Source of the DNA: Candidatus Iainarchaeum sp. | Lineage (GTDB): Archaea > Iainarchaeota > Iainarchaeia > Iainarchaeales > JAFGBZ01 | Assembly (NCBI GenBank): GCA_016218635.1 | Contig: JACRDJ010000068.1 | Coordinates: forward strand, 1-13,481 | Reading direction: 5' to 3' | DNA length: 13,481 bases | Part shown: one piece after another, positions 5,466 to 10,599 of the stretch | Layout: each line of letters starts with the position of its first letter | Position numbering within the stretch: the first letter of the stretch is position 1 | Made by a program: the position numbers and the translations under genes | Notes under the pieces: model-generated | Database searches by the model: none | What the model saw: only the letters and a program-made list of their open reading frames with translations | What the model was told of the DNA's origin: nothing

Positions 5466-5705
5466 ATGAAACGTTTCATTCCGTTACTCGTGGCCGTTTT
5501 ACTTCTCCTGTTGATTTTAGCTTGGGCGCCTTGGATGAATGATTCGGTTATTCGGGATAAGGTGCTGCTGGAACGGGGAAATGCAGATGGAATCGTGACA
5601 GCCAGGTGTGATTATTCGGTGAGCTTCCGGATTCCTTTTGGAATGTATGTGGCAAGCTGTGAAGCCGGATACTTTGTTACGTTTTATGGGAAGATTATTC
5701 CCTGA
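5466..5705 (+). CDS. Small membrane-anchored or secreted protein, unknown
   Basis: A 79-residue protein with a basic start (MKRF) and a strong hydrophobic helix, IPLLVAVLLLLLILAWAPW (about 5-23), which may be a signal peptide or a single N-terminal anchor. The rest (about 25-79) is a short, probably beta-rich domain with two cysteines (ARCDYSVSF and VASCEAGYF) that could form a disulfide outside the cell. No family is recognised. It follows the two-helix membrane protein by 52 nt and has its own TATA-like box. Confidence 0.6.
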   Translation: MKRFIPLLVAVLLLLLILAWAPWMNDSVIRDKVLLERGNADGIVTARCDYSVSFRIPFGMYVASCEAGYFVTFYGKIIP

Positions 5706-5722
5706 TTCTTTCCCAGCTGATT

Positions 5723-5737
5723 TGGCACCGGCACGGA
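5723..5737 (+). promoter_or_regulatory. 15-nt motif upstream of toxin-antitoxin operon 1
   Basis: TGGCACCGGCACGGA contains a near-tandem repeat of GGCAC. It lies 41 nt before the antitoxin ATG and 10 nt before the TATA-like box. The same 15 nt occur on the minus strand at 8930-8944, in the same orientation and almost the same position relative to the second toxin-antitoxin operon. It may be a shared regulator site. Confidence 0.5.
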
Positions 5738-5747
5738 AGTAGAATAC

Positions 5748-5773
5748 TTATTTAATTAGTTATATTGTATAAC
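5748..5773 (+). promoter_or_regulatory. TATA-like box and palindromic operator candidate of antitoxin gene
   Basis: A TTATTTAATT box (5748-5757) is about 26 nt upstream of ATG 5779. Right after it, GTTATA-TTG-TATAAC (5759-5773) is a perfect 6-bp inverted repeat with a 3-nt centre, lying between the TATA box and the expected transcription start. AbrB-type antitoxins commonly bind such sites to repress their own operon, alone or in complex with the toxin. Confidence 0.55.
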
Positions 5774-5778
5774 TTTTT

Positions 5779-6018
5779 ATGTCAGTCATTGAGTTTGAAG
5801 CCAAATTAAAGAAATGGGGTAACAGTATGGGTTTGGTAATTCCGCAGAAAAAACTTATGGAAGGCCGTTTTTCTCCCAATGGTTCAGTCAGGGTTCTTCT
5901 TTCTTCATCTGACCGCCTTCGGGTTAAAGACATCTGGGGAAAGCTCCCGAAAGGAAAAAAATCGGCCGTTTCGCTCTTAAAAGAGATTGACAAGGAACTG
6001 GATAGCAAGTTTTTTTAG
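5779..6018 (+). CDS. AbrB/MazE-like antitoxin
   Basis: A 79-residue protein. The N-terminal swapped-hairpin DNA-binding motif is clear: EFEAKLKKWGNSMGLVIPQKKLMEGRFSPNGSVRVLL (about 5-41), matching the AbrB/SpoVT pattern (K-x-WGNSxGxxIPK). The C-terminus (LKEIDKELDSKFF) is a short helix that would wrap onto the toxin. It is directly upstream of a PIN-domain gene, with 10 nt between them, the usual VapBC order. It probably neutralises that toxin and represses the operon through the palindrome at 5759-5773. Codons are less C-biased than in the exosome operon. Confidence 0.88.
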   Translation: MSVIEFEAKLKKWGNSMGLVIPQKKLMEGRFSPNGSVRVLLSSSDRLRVKDIWGKLPKGKKSAVSLLKEIDKELDSKFF

Positions 6019-6028
6019 GTGATTTAGT

Positions 6029-6391
6029 GTGAAATACTTTTTTGATACCTATGCACTTGTAAAAGTCGCTGAAAAAGATCCGGCCTATGCAGGTTTCCTC
6101 GCGGAGGAAATTGTTACCAGCGTGCTGAATCTGGCTGAATTTTATTATGTGCTTCTTCGGCGCTTCGATAAACGGACTGCTGACTATTGGCTGAAATTGC
6201 TTGCTCCAACCGCCTGGCCGGTTAGTCTAGGTACGCTTATTTCGGCGATGGAGTTCCGGTTTCATCACCGAAAGCTCAATCTTTCCTACATTGACTGCAG
6301 GGGTTATTTAATGGCTCGGGATCTGAATCTTGTTTTTTTAACCGGTGACCGTGCCTTCAAAGGAATGGATCACGTTGAATGGGTGGCGTGA
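6029..6391 (+). CDS. vapC: PIN-domain ribonuclease toxin (VapC-like)
   Basis: A 120-residue protein starting at GTG 6029, with a near-perfect Shine-Dalgarno AGGTGAT at 6017-6023. The PIN acidic residues are in order: D6 (YFFDTYAL), E37 (LNLAEFYYVL), D89 (YIDCRGYLMA) and D107 (FLTGDRAF), which would hold Mg2+/Mn2+ for RNA cleavage. VapC toxins typically cut tRNA or rRNA when released from the antitoxin. Length and domain order are normal and no key residue is missing, so it should be active. The stop codon is one base from the stop of the convergent HTH gene. The gene is AT-richer and less C-biased than the housekeeping genes, as expected for a mobile module. Confidence 0.88.
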   Translation: MKYFFDTYALVKVAEKDPAYAGFLAEEIVTSVLNLAEFYYVLLRRFDKRTADYWLKLLAPTAWPVSLGTLISAMEFRFHHRKLNLSYIDCRGYLMARDLNLVFLTGDRAFKGMDHVEWVA

Positions 6392-6392
6392 T

Positions 6393-6794
6393 TTACTTCA
6401 AATACACAATTCCGCCCCTTTCCCTCATTTTTTTTCTTCCCGCATACTTCACCAGGTAGTGCGCGGTGCTCTTGGGGATGCCGGTTTTTTTTTCGATTTC
6501 CCGCAAGGAGACTTCGTCCCGGAAAAGGGAAGCGATTTCCCGGATTTGGTTTTTTTTGAGTTCCAGGGGCCTTCCCCGGCTGGATTCCACCCGCAAAACG
6601 ATTCCTTTTCCTTCTGCGAACGTTTTGGCTTTCGGGTTCAGGCGCTTAAAGCAGTTCGCGCTCAGCGTGATTTCTTTGAGTGAACGCTTTTGCATCCATT
6701 CCGTCAGTTTTTTGGCCGAAACCGGTCTCACCAGGTGAACGCGCGTGGCATCCGCGGGAAGGGATTGCCGGGCGGAGTGAATGGAGTACTTCAT
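6393..6794 (-). CDS. Helix-turn-helix protein (resolvase/Hin-type HTH), unknown role
   Basis: A 133-residue protein from ATG 6794. The C-terminal half carries a clear HTH: RGRPLELKKNQIREIASLFRDEVSLREIEKKTGIPKSTAHYLVKYA (about 74-120), resembling the recombinase HTH_7 pattern (RGRPxxL-x-(Q)I-x-E...S-x-REIAxxxGIxxST). The N-terminal ~70 residues (HLVRPVSAKKLTEWMQKRSLKEITLSANCFKRLNPKAKTFAEGKGIVLRVES) have no catalytic serine or tyrosine motif, so it is not a recombinase. It may be a sequence-specific regulator. It is divergent from ribBA with 48 nt between starts and a 16-nt inverted repeat in that gap, so it may regulate itself and ribBA. Confidence 0.75.
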   Translation of the reverse strand: MKYSIHSARQSLPADATRVHLVRPVSAKKLTEWMQKRSLKEITLSANCFKRLNPKAKTFAEGKGIVLRVESSRGRPLELKKNQIREIASLFRDEVSLREIEKKTGIPKSTAHYLVKYAGRKKMRERGGIVYLK

Positions 6795-6816
6795 TTCAAT
6801 CGTGGCTCTTTTAAAG

Positions 6817-6832
6817 AATACGGAATCGTATT
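6817..6832. promoter_or_regulatory. Inverted repeat between HTH gene and ribBA
   Basis: AATACG-GAAT-CGTATT is a perfect 6-bp inverted repeat with a 4-nt centre in the 48-nt divergent gap. It lies about 11 nt upstream of the ribBA ATG (6843) and 23 nt upstream of the HTH ATG (6794). TTTTAAAG (6809-6816), the likely TATA box of ribBA, touches it. A regulator bound here could control both genes; the HTH protein itself is the obvious candidate (inference). Confidence 0.5.
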
Positions 6833-6842
6833 TATTACGTTT

Positions 6843-8045
6843 ATGCGTTCCAGGAACGTTTTTGATTCCATTCGGATTGCCCTGAAGGCCTTTCGCCGCG
6901 GGGAACCCGTCATTGTGGTGGACGACGAATCCCGCGAAAATGAAGGCGATCTGGTGATGGCCGCCGAAAAGGCCACTTCGGAGAAAGTGAATTTCATGCT
7001 CCGTGAAGCCCGCGGGCTCTTGTGTGCCCCGCTTTCCGAGGACCGTGCCCGGGAACTGGATTTGCCCTTAATGGCGCCTCCTAAGGATGCGTTTGGAACC
7101 CGGTTCACGGTTTCCGTGGATGCGGTGGGTACTTCCACGGGCATCAGTGCCCAGGACCGCACCCGTACCCTTAAATCCCTGGTTTCTGCCCGCTCGGGTT
7201 CCGGATTCCTGCGCCCAGGGCACGTTTTTCCCCTCATTGCCTTGGATGGAGGTGTGCTGCGCCGTCCCGGGCACTCGGAGGCCGCCGTGGACTTATGCCG
7301 GCTGGCCGGATTGCCGCCCGTGGGAGTCATCTGTGAAATCATGAACCCTGATGGTTCCATGGCCCGATTGCCCCAGTTAAAGGAATTCCGCAAAAAGCAT
7401 GGACTCAAGCTCATTTCCATTCAGAACCTCATCGCATTCTTTTTGTCCCAAAAAAAGTTCACGGTTGAAAAAGTGTCTTCGTTCAAACTGCCCACCAAGT
7501 TCGGGGAATTCAATGCGATTGCATTCGAGGAAAAATTCTCCAAGACCCCGTTCATTGCATTGGTGAAAGGGAACGTGAAAGGAAAAAAGGACGTGCTGGT
7601 GCGCGTGCACTCCGGGTGCGTAACGGGAGACGCATTGGGTTCTTTGCGTTGTGACTGCGGGGAACAGCTGGCTTTCGCGTTGCAGCTGATTGAGCAGAAA
7701 TGCCAGGGGGTTTTTCTCTACATTCCTTCTCATGAAGGCCGTGGCATCGGCTTAACCAACAAACTCAAAGCCTATGCGTTGCAGGACCGGGGACTGGATA
7801 CGGTGGATGCCAACATGAAACTCGGATTCAAATCCGATGAACGCGATTATGGTTCCGGGGCCCAGGTTCTGCGCATGCTCGGACTCACTTCCATCCGCTT
7901 AATCACCAACAACCCCGCCAAGCGGGCGGGGCTGGAAGGATTCGGGCTTCACCTCAGCGGCCGCGTGCCCATTAAAATCAAGCCCAATCCATTCAACCAA
8001 AAATACCTCAAAACCAAGAAAGAACGCCAGAACCATGAATTATAG
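6843..8045 (+). CDS. ribBA: Bifunctional RibBA: DHBP synthase / GTP cyclohydrolase II
   Basis: A 400-residue fused enzyme from ATG 6843; earlier in-frame codons overlap the divergent HTH gene. RibB (about 1-205): D27-D-E-S-R-E-N-E-G-D36, FTVSVDA, and PGHVFPLIALDGGVLRRPGHSEAAVDLC with PVGVICEIMNPDGSMAR; it converts ribulose 5-phosphate to 3,4-dihydroxy-2-butanone 4-phosphate plus formate. RibA (about 210-395): zinc cysteines C259, C270, C272 in HSGCVTGDALGSLRCDCG, E298-GRGIGLTNKLKAYALQDRGLDTVDAN, DERDYGSGAQ and the TNNPAK motif; it opens GTP to start riboflavin synthesis. All key motifs are intact. Most archaea start riboflavin with a different GTP cyclohydrolase (ArfA), so a bacterial-type fusion hints at gene transfer. 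The 3' end overlaps the convergent antitoxin by 6 nt. Confidence 0.94.
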   Translation: MRSRNVFDSIRIALKAFRRGEPVIVVDDESRENEGDLVMAAEKATSEKVNFMLREARGLLCAPLSEDRARELDLPLMAPPKDAFGTRFTVSVDAVGTSTGISAQDRTRTLKSLVSARSGSGFLRPGHVFPLIALDGGVLRRPGHSEAAVDLCRLAGLPPVGVICEIMNPDGSMARLPQLKEFRKKHGLKLISIQNLIAFFLSQKKFTVEKVSSFKLPTKFGEFNAIAFEEKFSKTPFIALVKGNVKGKKDVLVRVHSGCVTGDALGSLRCDCGEQLAFALQLIEQKCQGVFLYIPSHEGRGIGLTNKLKAYALQDRGLDTVDANMKLGFKSDERDYGSGAQVLRMLGLTSIRLITNNPAKRAGLEGFGLHLSGRVPIKIKPNPFNQKYLKTKKERQNHEL

Positions 8046-8366
8046 TTTTTTTGCATTGAGCGTCTTTTCGAGGTTTTCAAGTCCTTCCTGAAATGCTTCA
8101 TAGGGAAGCGGGTTTGAAACGTTTTCCTGCTTGAGTAGGTCCATAAACTCCCACAGGCTTATTCCGGCAAGGTCCTTGGCTTTTCCGATGCTTATTTTTC
8201 CGGCCCGGTACTGCTCGATTGCTTTTTGAAGCCGATATTGCTGGCCACCCAGGTTGAGCAGCCTTCTGAGCGCGGCGGTCTTGTCCGTTCTTTCCCCTGT
8301 TGCCACTTCTTCGAGCAGGGATGATTCCTGTTTTGAAATGCGTGCGGAAACCAATTCTGTTTTCAT
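8040..8366 (-). CDS. UPF0175-like antitoxin
   Basis: A 108-residue protein from ATG 8366, with a perfect GGAGG Shine-Dalgarno (8373-8377) 6 nt before it; a TTG at 8387 is less likely. The N-terminus (KTELVSARISKQESSLLEEVATGERTDKTAALRRLLNLG) looks like a ribbon-helix-helix DNA-binding domain. The middle, YRLQKAIEQYRAGKISIGKAKDLAGISLWEFMDLLKQENV (about 47-86), matches the UPF0175 pattern in which a second HTH-like helix pair contains KISxGKAAxLAGxSxxEFxDLL. These proteins pair with DUF3368 PIN toxins. It lies one base after the toxin stop, so it is made from the same mRNA with the toxin first. It overlaps ribBA tail-to-tail. Confidence 0.85.
   Translation of the reverse strand: MKTELVSARISKQESSLLEEVATGERTDKTAALRRLLNLGGQQYRLQKAIEQYRAGKISIGKAKDLAGISLWEFMDLLKQENVSNPLPYEAFQEGLENLEKTLNAKKL
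8046..8052 (+). terminator. Possible T-run terminator of ribBA
   Basis: Seven T residues follow the TAG stop directly. They lie in the 3' coding end of the convergent antitoxin, where they encode lysines, so part of the run may simply reflect coding. Confidence 0.4.
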
Positions 8367-8367
8367 G

Positions 8368-8886
8368 TCATTCCTCCATTTTTTCAAGTTCGTTTAACGC
8401 TTCCAGCATCAGGTCCATGCGGTATCTTCCTTCCTGTTGCAGACTTTTTAACGCCGCCCGTGCGGCTTCCTTGCCAATTTTCTGCCTTTTTCTCAGCACT
8501 ACCAGCAGGGATGGTGCGGTGGTCCATCGGATTCCCAGGAGTTTGGCAGCCAAAATGGCTTGGCGGTCATCCACCAGCAGCAGGTCTGCTTTTTCCTGAA
8601 AGAAAAGCAATATGGCCTCTTTTTCTCCTGCATCAAGATTCAATTCGTTTATTTTTTCATTTTTTCCGCTGCGGGTTGCCTCTTTTACGTGTATTCTCTT
8701 CTGCTCAATTTCTCTTTCGATGATGATGGCATCCATTTTCTGGAGCCGTTTTCCTGCATAAACGGTTTCTTCGAAGACTTTGAGCGGGATTTCCAGTTCA
8801 AATTCCGTGCAAATCATCTCCAAAATCCGGGCCTTTGTGATTAAAATCAGCGAGCTGCTGTCGCTGATTACAACCTTTTTTGTCAT
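8368..8886 (-). CDS. DUF3368-like PIN-fold toxin
   Basis: A 172-residue protein from ATG 8886. PIN-like acidic sites are visible: D9 in the start VVISDSSSLILITKARIL, E and D in LDAGEKEAILLFF (about 98), and the D-D pair in LLLVDDRQAILAAKLLGIRWTTAPSLLVVLRKRQKIG. This is the DUF3368 layout (xxSDSSxLIxLxK; LDxGExEAIxLA; LLIDDRxARxxAxxLG; GxLGVLxxAKxxG). The family is taken to be ribonuclease-type toxins neutralised by UPF0175 antitoxins. Here the toxin gene comes first and the antitoxin follows by one base, the reverse of operon 1. An A/T-rich promoter with a palindrome lies at 8885-8916. Confidence 0.85.
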   Translation of the reverse strand: MTKKVVISDSSSLILITKARILEMICTEFELEIPLKVFEETVYAGKRLQKMDAIIIEREIEQKRIHVKEATRSGKNEKINELNLDAGEKEAILLFFQEKADLLLVDDRQAILAAKLLGIRWTTAPSLLVVLRKRQKIGKEAARAALKSLQQEGRYRMDLMLEALNELEKMEE

Positions 8887-8916
8887 ACAATATATTATAT
8901 CGAATTACATATATAT
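8885..8916 (-). promoter_or_regulatory. Promoter and palindrome of toxin-antitoxin operon 2
   Basis: ATATATAT (8909-8916) is centred about 26 nt upstream of ATG 8886 on the minus strand, with a purine-rich GGGAAAGAA before it as a likely B recognition element. ATACAATATATTATAT (8885-8900) is a 16-bp palindrome with one mismatched pair, covering the expected transcription start. It could be an autoregulatory operator, but in such A/T-rich DNA it may be chance. Confidence 0.45.
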
Positions 8917-8929
8917 TTCTTTCCCTTGG

Positions 8930-8944
8930 TCCGTGCCGGTGCCA
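8930..8944 (-). promoter_or_regulatory. 15-nt motif upstream of toxin-antitoxin operon 2
   Basis: Read on the minus strand, this is TGGCACCGGCACGGA, identical to 5723-5737. It ends 43 nt before ATG 8886 and 13 nt before the TATA box, close to the 41 nt and 10 nt seen in operon 1. The V4R gene starts in the other direction and its TATA-like box lies just to the right, so the site could act on either gene. Confidence 0.5.
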
Positions 8945-8949
8945 TAACC

Positions 8950-8956
8950 CTTAAAT
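8950..8956 (+). promoter_or_regulatory. TATA-like box of the V4R gene
   Basis: TTAAATG is centred about 26 nt upstream of ATG 8979. It includes part of the earlier in-frame ATG at 8955, which argues that 8979 is the true start. Confidence 0.45.
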
Positions 8957-8978
8957 GCCTCTTAGGCCTTCCTTTCTT

Positions 8979-9539
8979 ATGCTGAATTCCTTTTACGACA
9001 AATTCATTTTCACGAACACCCTGAAGTATTCGGATGGAAACTTCTGGCTCGTGCATTTGCCCTTCATGCTCGTGCCAGTGGAACTCATGGTGGCCTTATT
9101 GCGCCGTAATGATGCGGACTTAAACCAGGAAATTTATTACGCCATCAAGGAAGCCACGCTCCGTCATCTTCTCCGCCAGTTTGACCTGAATTTCGGCCTC
9201 CAGGGCCAGAAAGCCATTGAATTCATTCAGGCATTCTTTACGGCCTCCGGATGGGGAACCATTCATTCCCTGGATTCGGATGTCTCCCGAAAAAGGGCGA
9301 TTCTGGTGGTAGAGCATTCCCCGTTTGCAATGGCCCTGAAAGGAAAAACGAAACTGGAAGTGGATCATTATCTGAGGGGATTGCTGGCCGGAATCTTTTC
9401 CGCTTACTTTGCGCAGAATTCGGACTGCGTGGAAGTCAAATGCATGGGATTGGGCGCCCCGCACTGCGAGTTCCTCATCAAACCCAGCGGACAGTTCAAA
9501 CTGGATTCGGTGATGACGCGAAGACAGCTGCGGACCTAA
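8979..9539 (+). CDS. V4R-domain protein (4-vinyl reductase-like sensor domain)
   Basis: A 186-residue protein from ATG 8979; an in-frame ATG at 8955 overlaps the TATA-like box and is less likely. The C-terminal half fits the V4R domain: helices around YHYLRGLLAGIFSAYF-like (DHYLRGLLAGIFSAYFAQNSD), then CVEVKCMGLGAPHCEFLIKPS with C150, C155, H162 and C163, the usual metal-binding pattern E-x-C-x-A-x-G-x-x-x-C-x-F. V4R domains bind small hydrophobic ligands and occur in sensors of aromatic-compound regulators and in chlorophyll synthesis. The N-terminal part (about 1-70) is helical with LVHLPFMLVPVELMVALL. No HTH or enzyme domain is attached. The ligand is unknown. It ends 4 nt inside a convergent small gene. 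Confidence 0.8.
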   Translation: MLNSFYDKFIFTNTLKYSDGNFWLVHLPFMLVPVELMVALLRRNDADLNQEIYYAIKEATLRHLLRQFDLNFGLQGQKAIEFIQAFFTASGWGTIHSLDSDVSRKRAILVVEHSPFAMALKGKTKLEVDHYLRGLLAGIFSAYFAQNSDCVEVKCMGLGAPHCEFLIKPSGQFKLDSVMTRRQLRT

Positions 9540-9712
9540 TTCCGGCTGGCCTGCATGATTTCAATGCGTTGCCGGTTCTTTTCCCGCATGCGTTCGCTTT
9601 CCTCGATGAGTGCATGCACTCTTTCAGGATTCTTAATGAGTTTTTTTCCCTGCTCCATGCTGATGATTTCTTTCTGCATGAGCTTTACCACGGCCACTTC
9701 AATGACATTCAT
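9536..9712 (-). CDS. Small helical protein, unknown
   Basis: A 58-residue protein from ATG 9712, with an AATTTATTC box about 26 nt upstream and a G-rich stretch before the start. A GTG at 9724 in frame is an alternative. It is almost wholly helical and charged (VVKLMQKEIISMEQGKKLIKNPERVHALIEESERMREKNRQRIEIMQ), with a likely C-terminal coiled coil. Its stop overlaps the V4R gene by 4 nt, as in the other convergent pairs here, which supports it being real. No family is recognised. Confidence 0.55.
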   Translation of the reverse strand: MNVIEVAVVKLMQKEIISMEQGKKLIKNPERVHALIEESERMREKNRQRIEIMQASRN

Positions 9713-9740
9713 GGATTCCCCCACCCCTGAATAAATTCGC

Positions 9741-9794
9741 GGGTACCTGCCGGATCCGGCTCAGTACCCATAATGATACCGGTCCGCGCATTAT
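9741..9794. other. Two adjacent hairpins in the gap upstream of the small helical gene
   Basis: In the 242-nt gap 9713-9954, GGGTAC 9741-9746 pairs with GTACCC 9764-9769, enclosing the perfect palindrome GCCGGATCCGGC 9749-9760. Directly next to it, ATAATG 9770-9775 pairs with CATTAT 9789-9794 and encloses ACCGGT 9778-9783. The first hairpin abuts the TATA-like box of the minus gene (9731-9738). They may be operator sites, or stems of an RNA read from the plus strand. No T-run follows. Confidence 0.45.
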
Positions 9795-9873
9795 TAGGGG
9801 CGTTGTTTAAAGTCATTCAACGGACGGGTTGATGAACGCGTTTTTACAAAAACGGGTTAATAAATCCGGATGG

Positions 9874-9895
9874 TTTTATCGCAATTGCGATAAAA
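9874..9895. promoter_or_regulatory. Perfect 22-bp palindrome upstream of a TATA-like box, copy 1
   Basis: The left arm is TTTTATCGCAA and the right arm is its exact reverse complement, with no spacer. It is flanked by GG and GT, which are also shared by copy 2 (12315-12336). A TTATTTTAAA box (9903-9912) begins 8 nt after it. The site probably binds a dimeric regulator that controls the downstream ORF. Confidence 0.7.
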
Positions 9896-9954
9896 GTTAC
9901 TCTTATTTTAAACGGATTGAAGAACCCATAAATGAATTCGTAAAAATTGATTCC

Positions 9955-10293
9955 ATGCATCCGTGGCGGAAGGAAAATGAAAGTTTTAGGGGCTGGAGTG
10001 CAATCATGGAACTCCATAACGGGAATTTTCATCCCCTCCTATGGTGGTATGGGCGGCTCTTTCATCTCCGGGATGCGCCCAAGGAATTGGCCGCAAGGCA
10101 TTACTCCCGTTATCGCGGAAAAACCTCCCGTTCATCCAGCTGGACTCTGCTCAAAAAATACCTGGGATGTGAAATTCAGCGGCTGGATAAGGAATACCGG
10201 AATGCAAGGGCCAAAGAGAACCGGAAAGCAGCCAAAGAGTGCCCAAAGAAAAGACGCGCTCCCTTAACCCGCCAACCGCAAACGGAAAGATAG
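9955..10293 (+). CDS. Unrecognised basic protein, start uncertain
   Basis: A 112-residue protein from ATG 9955. The frame is open from ATG 9832 (153 residues), but that would run through the palindrome and TATA-like box at 9874-9912, so I prefer the later start, which is about 22 nt after the expected transcription start. The chain is rich in aromatic and basic residues (NFHPLLWWYGRLFHLRDAPKELAARHYSRYRGK), with a helical basic C-terminus (CEIQRLDKEYRNARAKENRKAAKECPKKRR). There is no signal peptide and no known motif. Codon pattern is plausible but not strong; it could be a spurious frame. Confidence 0.5.
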   Translation: MHPWRKENESFRGWSAIMELHNGNFHPLLWWYGRLFHLRDAPKELAARHYSRYRGKTSRSSSWTLLKKYLGCEIQRLDKEYRNARAKENRKAAKECPKKRRAPLTRQPQTER

Positions 10294-10599
10294 TTTCGCT
10301 CCGGTCCAAATCCCCGGTTTATTACTGTTTTTCAGAATTTACTTATAAACCCTTTCTGGAATACCGTAATTAATTGCTTTCAGCTTCCGGCACCGTTGAA
10401 AATGTCCAGAAGTAACTGAACTTCAGAAGACACTGCCTTAACCAAACGCCTTATTTTTGGCTTTTGCCCGCCTTTTTCAGTGTTGGAAGACCGAACAAAC
10501 ACCGAAAAACAGAGACTTTCAACGAAGCCTCAGCTTCCCCAAGCTTTAAATTATCATTTTTAGCAATTATTTATATACTTTTTGCTTAAAATGATAATT
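10294..10599. other. 306-nt intergenic region, possible small RNA promoter
   Basis: No credible ORF. ACTTATAAACC (10340-10350) is a good TATA-like match with no gene start within the next 200 nt, so it could drive a small RNA starting near 10370. Downstream are CGTTGAAA (10393-10400) and its inverted copy TTTCAACG (10518-10525), the short hairpin CTGAA-C-TTCAG (10414-10424), and AGCTT-CCCC-AAGCT (10532-10545). The last 51 nt hold the inverted repeat and promoter of the next gene. I did not find C/D-box or H/ACA signatures or a tRNA fold. Confidence 0.4.
10549..10599 (+). promoter_or_regulatory. Inverted repeat enclosing the TATA box of the nucleotidyltransferase gene
   Basis: A 16-nt left arm (10549-10564, AATTATCATTTTTAGC) and right arm (10584-10599, GCTTAAAATGATAATT) match at 15 of 16 positions, around a 19-nt spacer. 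The spacer holds TTTATATA (10570-10577), centred about 26 nt upstream of ATG 10600. The right arm ends on the base before that ATG. This is the layout expected for autorepression, with the regulator covering the whole core promoter. Confidence 0.7.

Noticed and set aside
6690..6842. Upstream extension of RibBA to 6690
   Set aside because: These 51 residues overlap the divergent HTH gene, its promoter and the inverted repeat, and lie before the normal RibB start.
9832..9954. N-terminal extension of the unknown basic protein to ATG 9832
   Set aside because: The extension would translate the perfect palindrome and TATA-like box. The same palindrome at 12315 is clearly in a noncoding promoter region.
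10370..10545. CRISPR array, tRNA or C/D-box RNA in the 306-nt gap
   Set aside because: No evenly spaced direct repeats, no cloverleaf, and no paired RUGAUGA and CUGA boxes at proper spacing.
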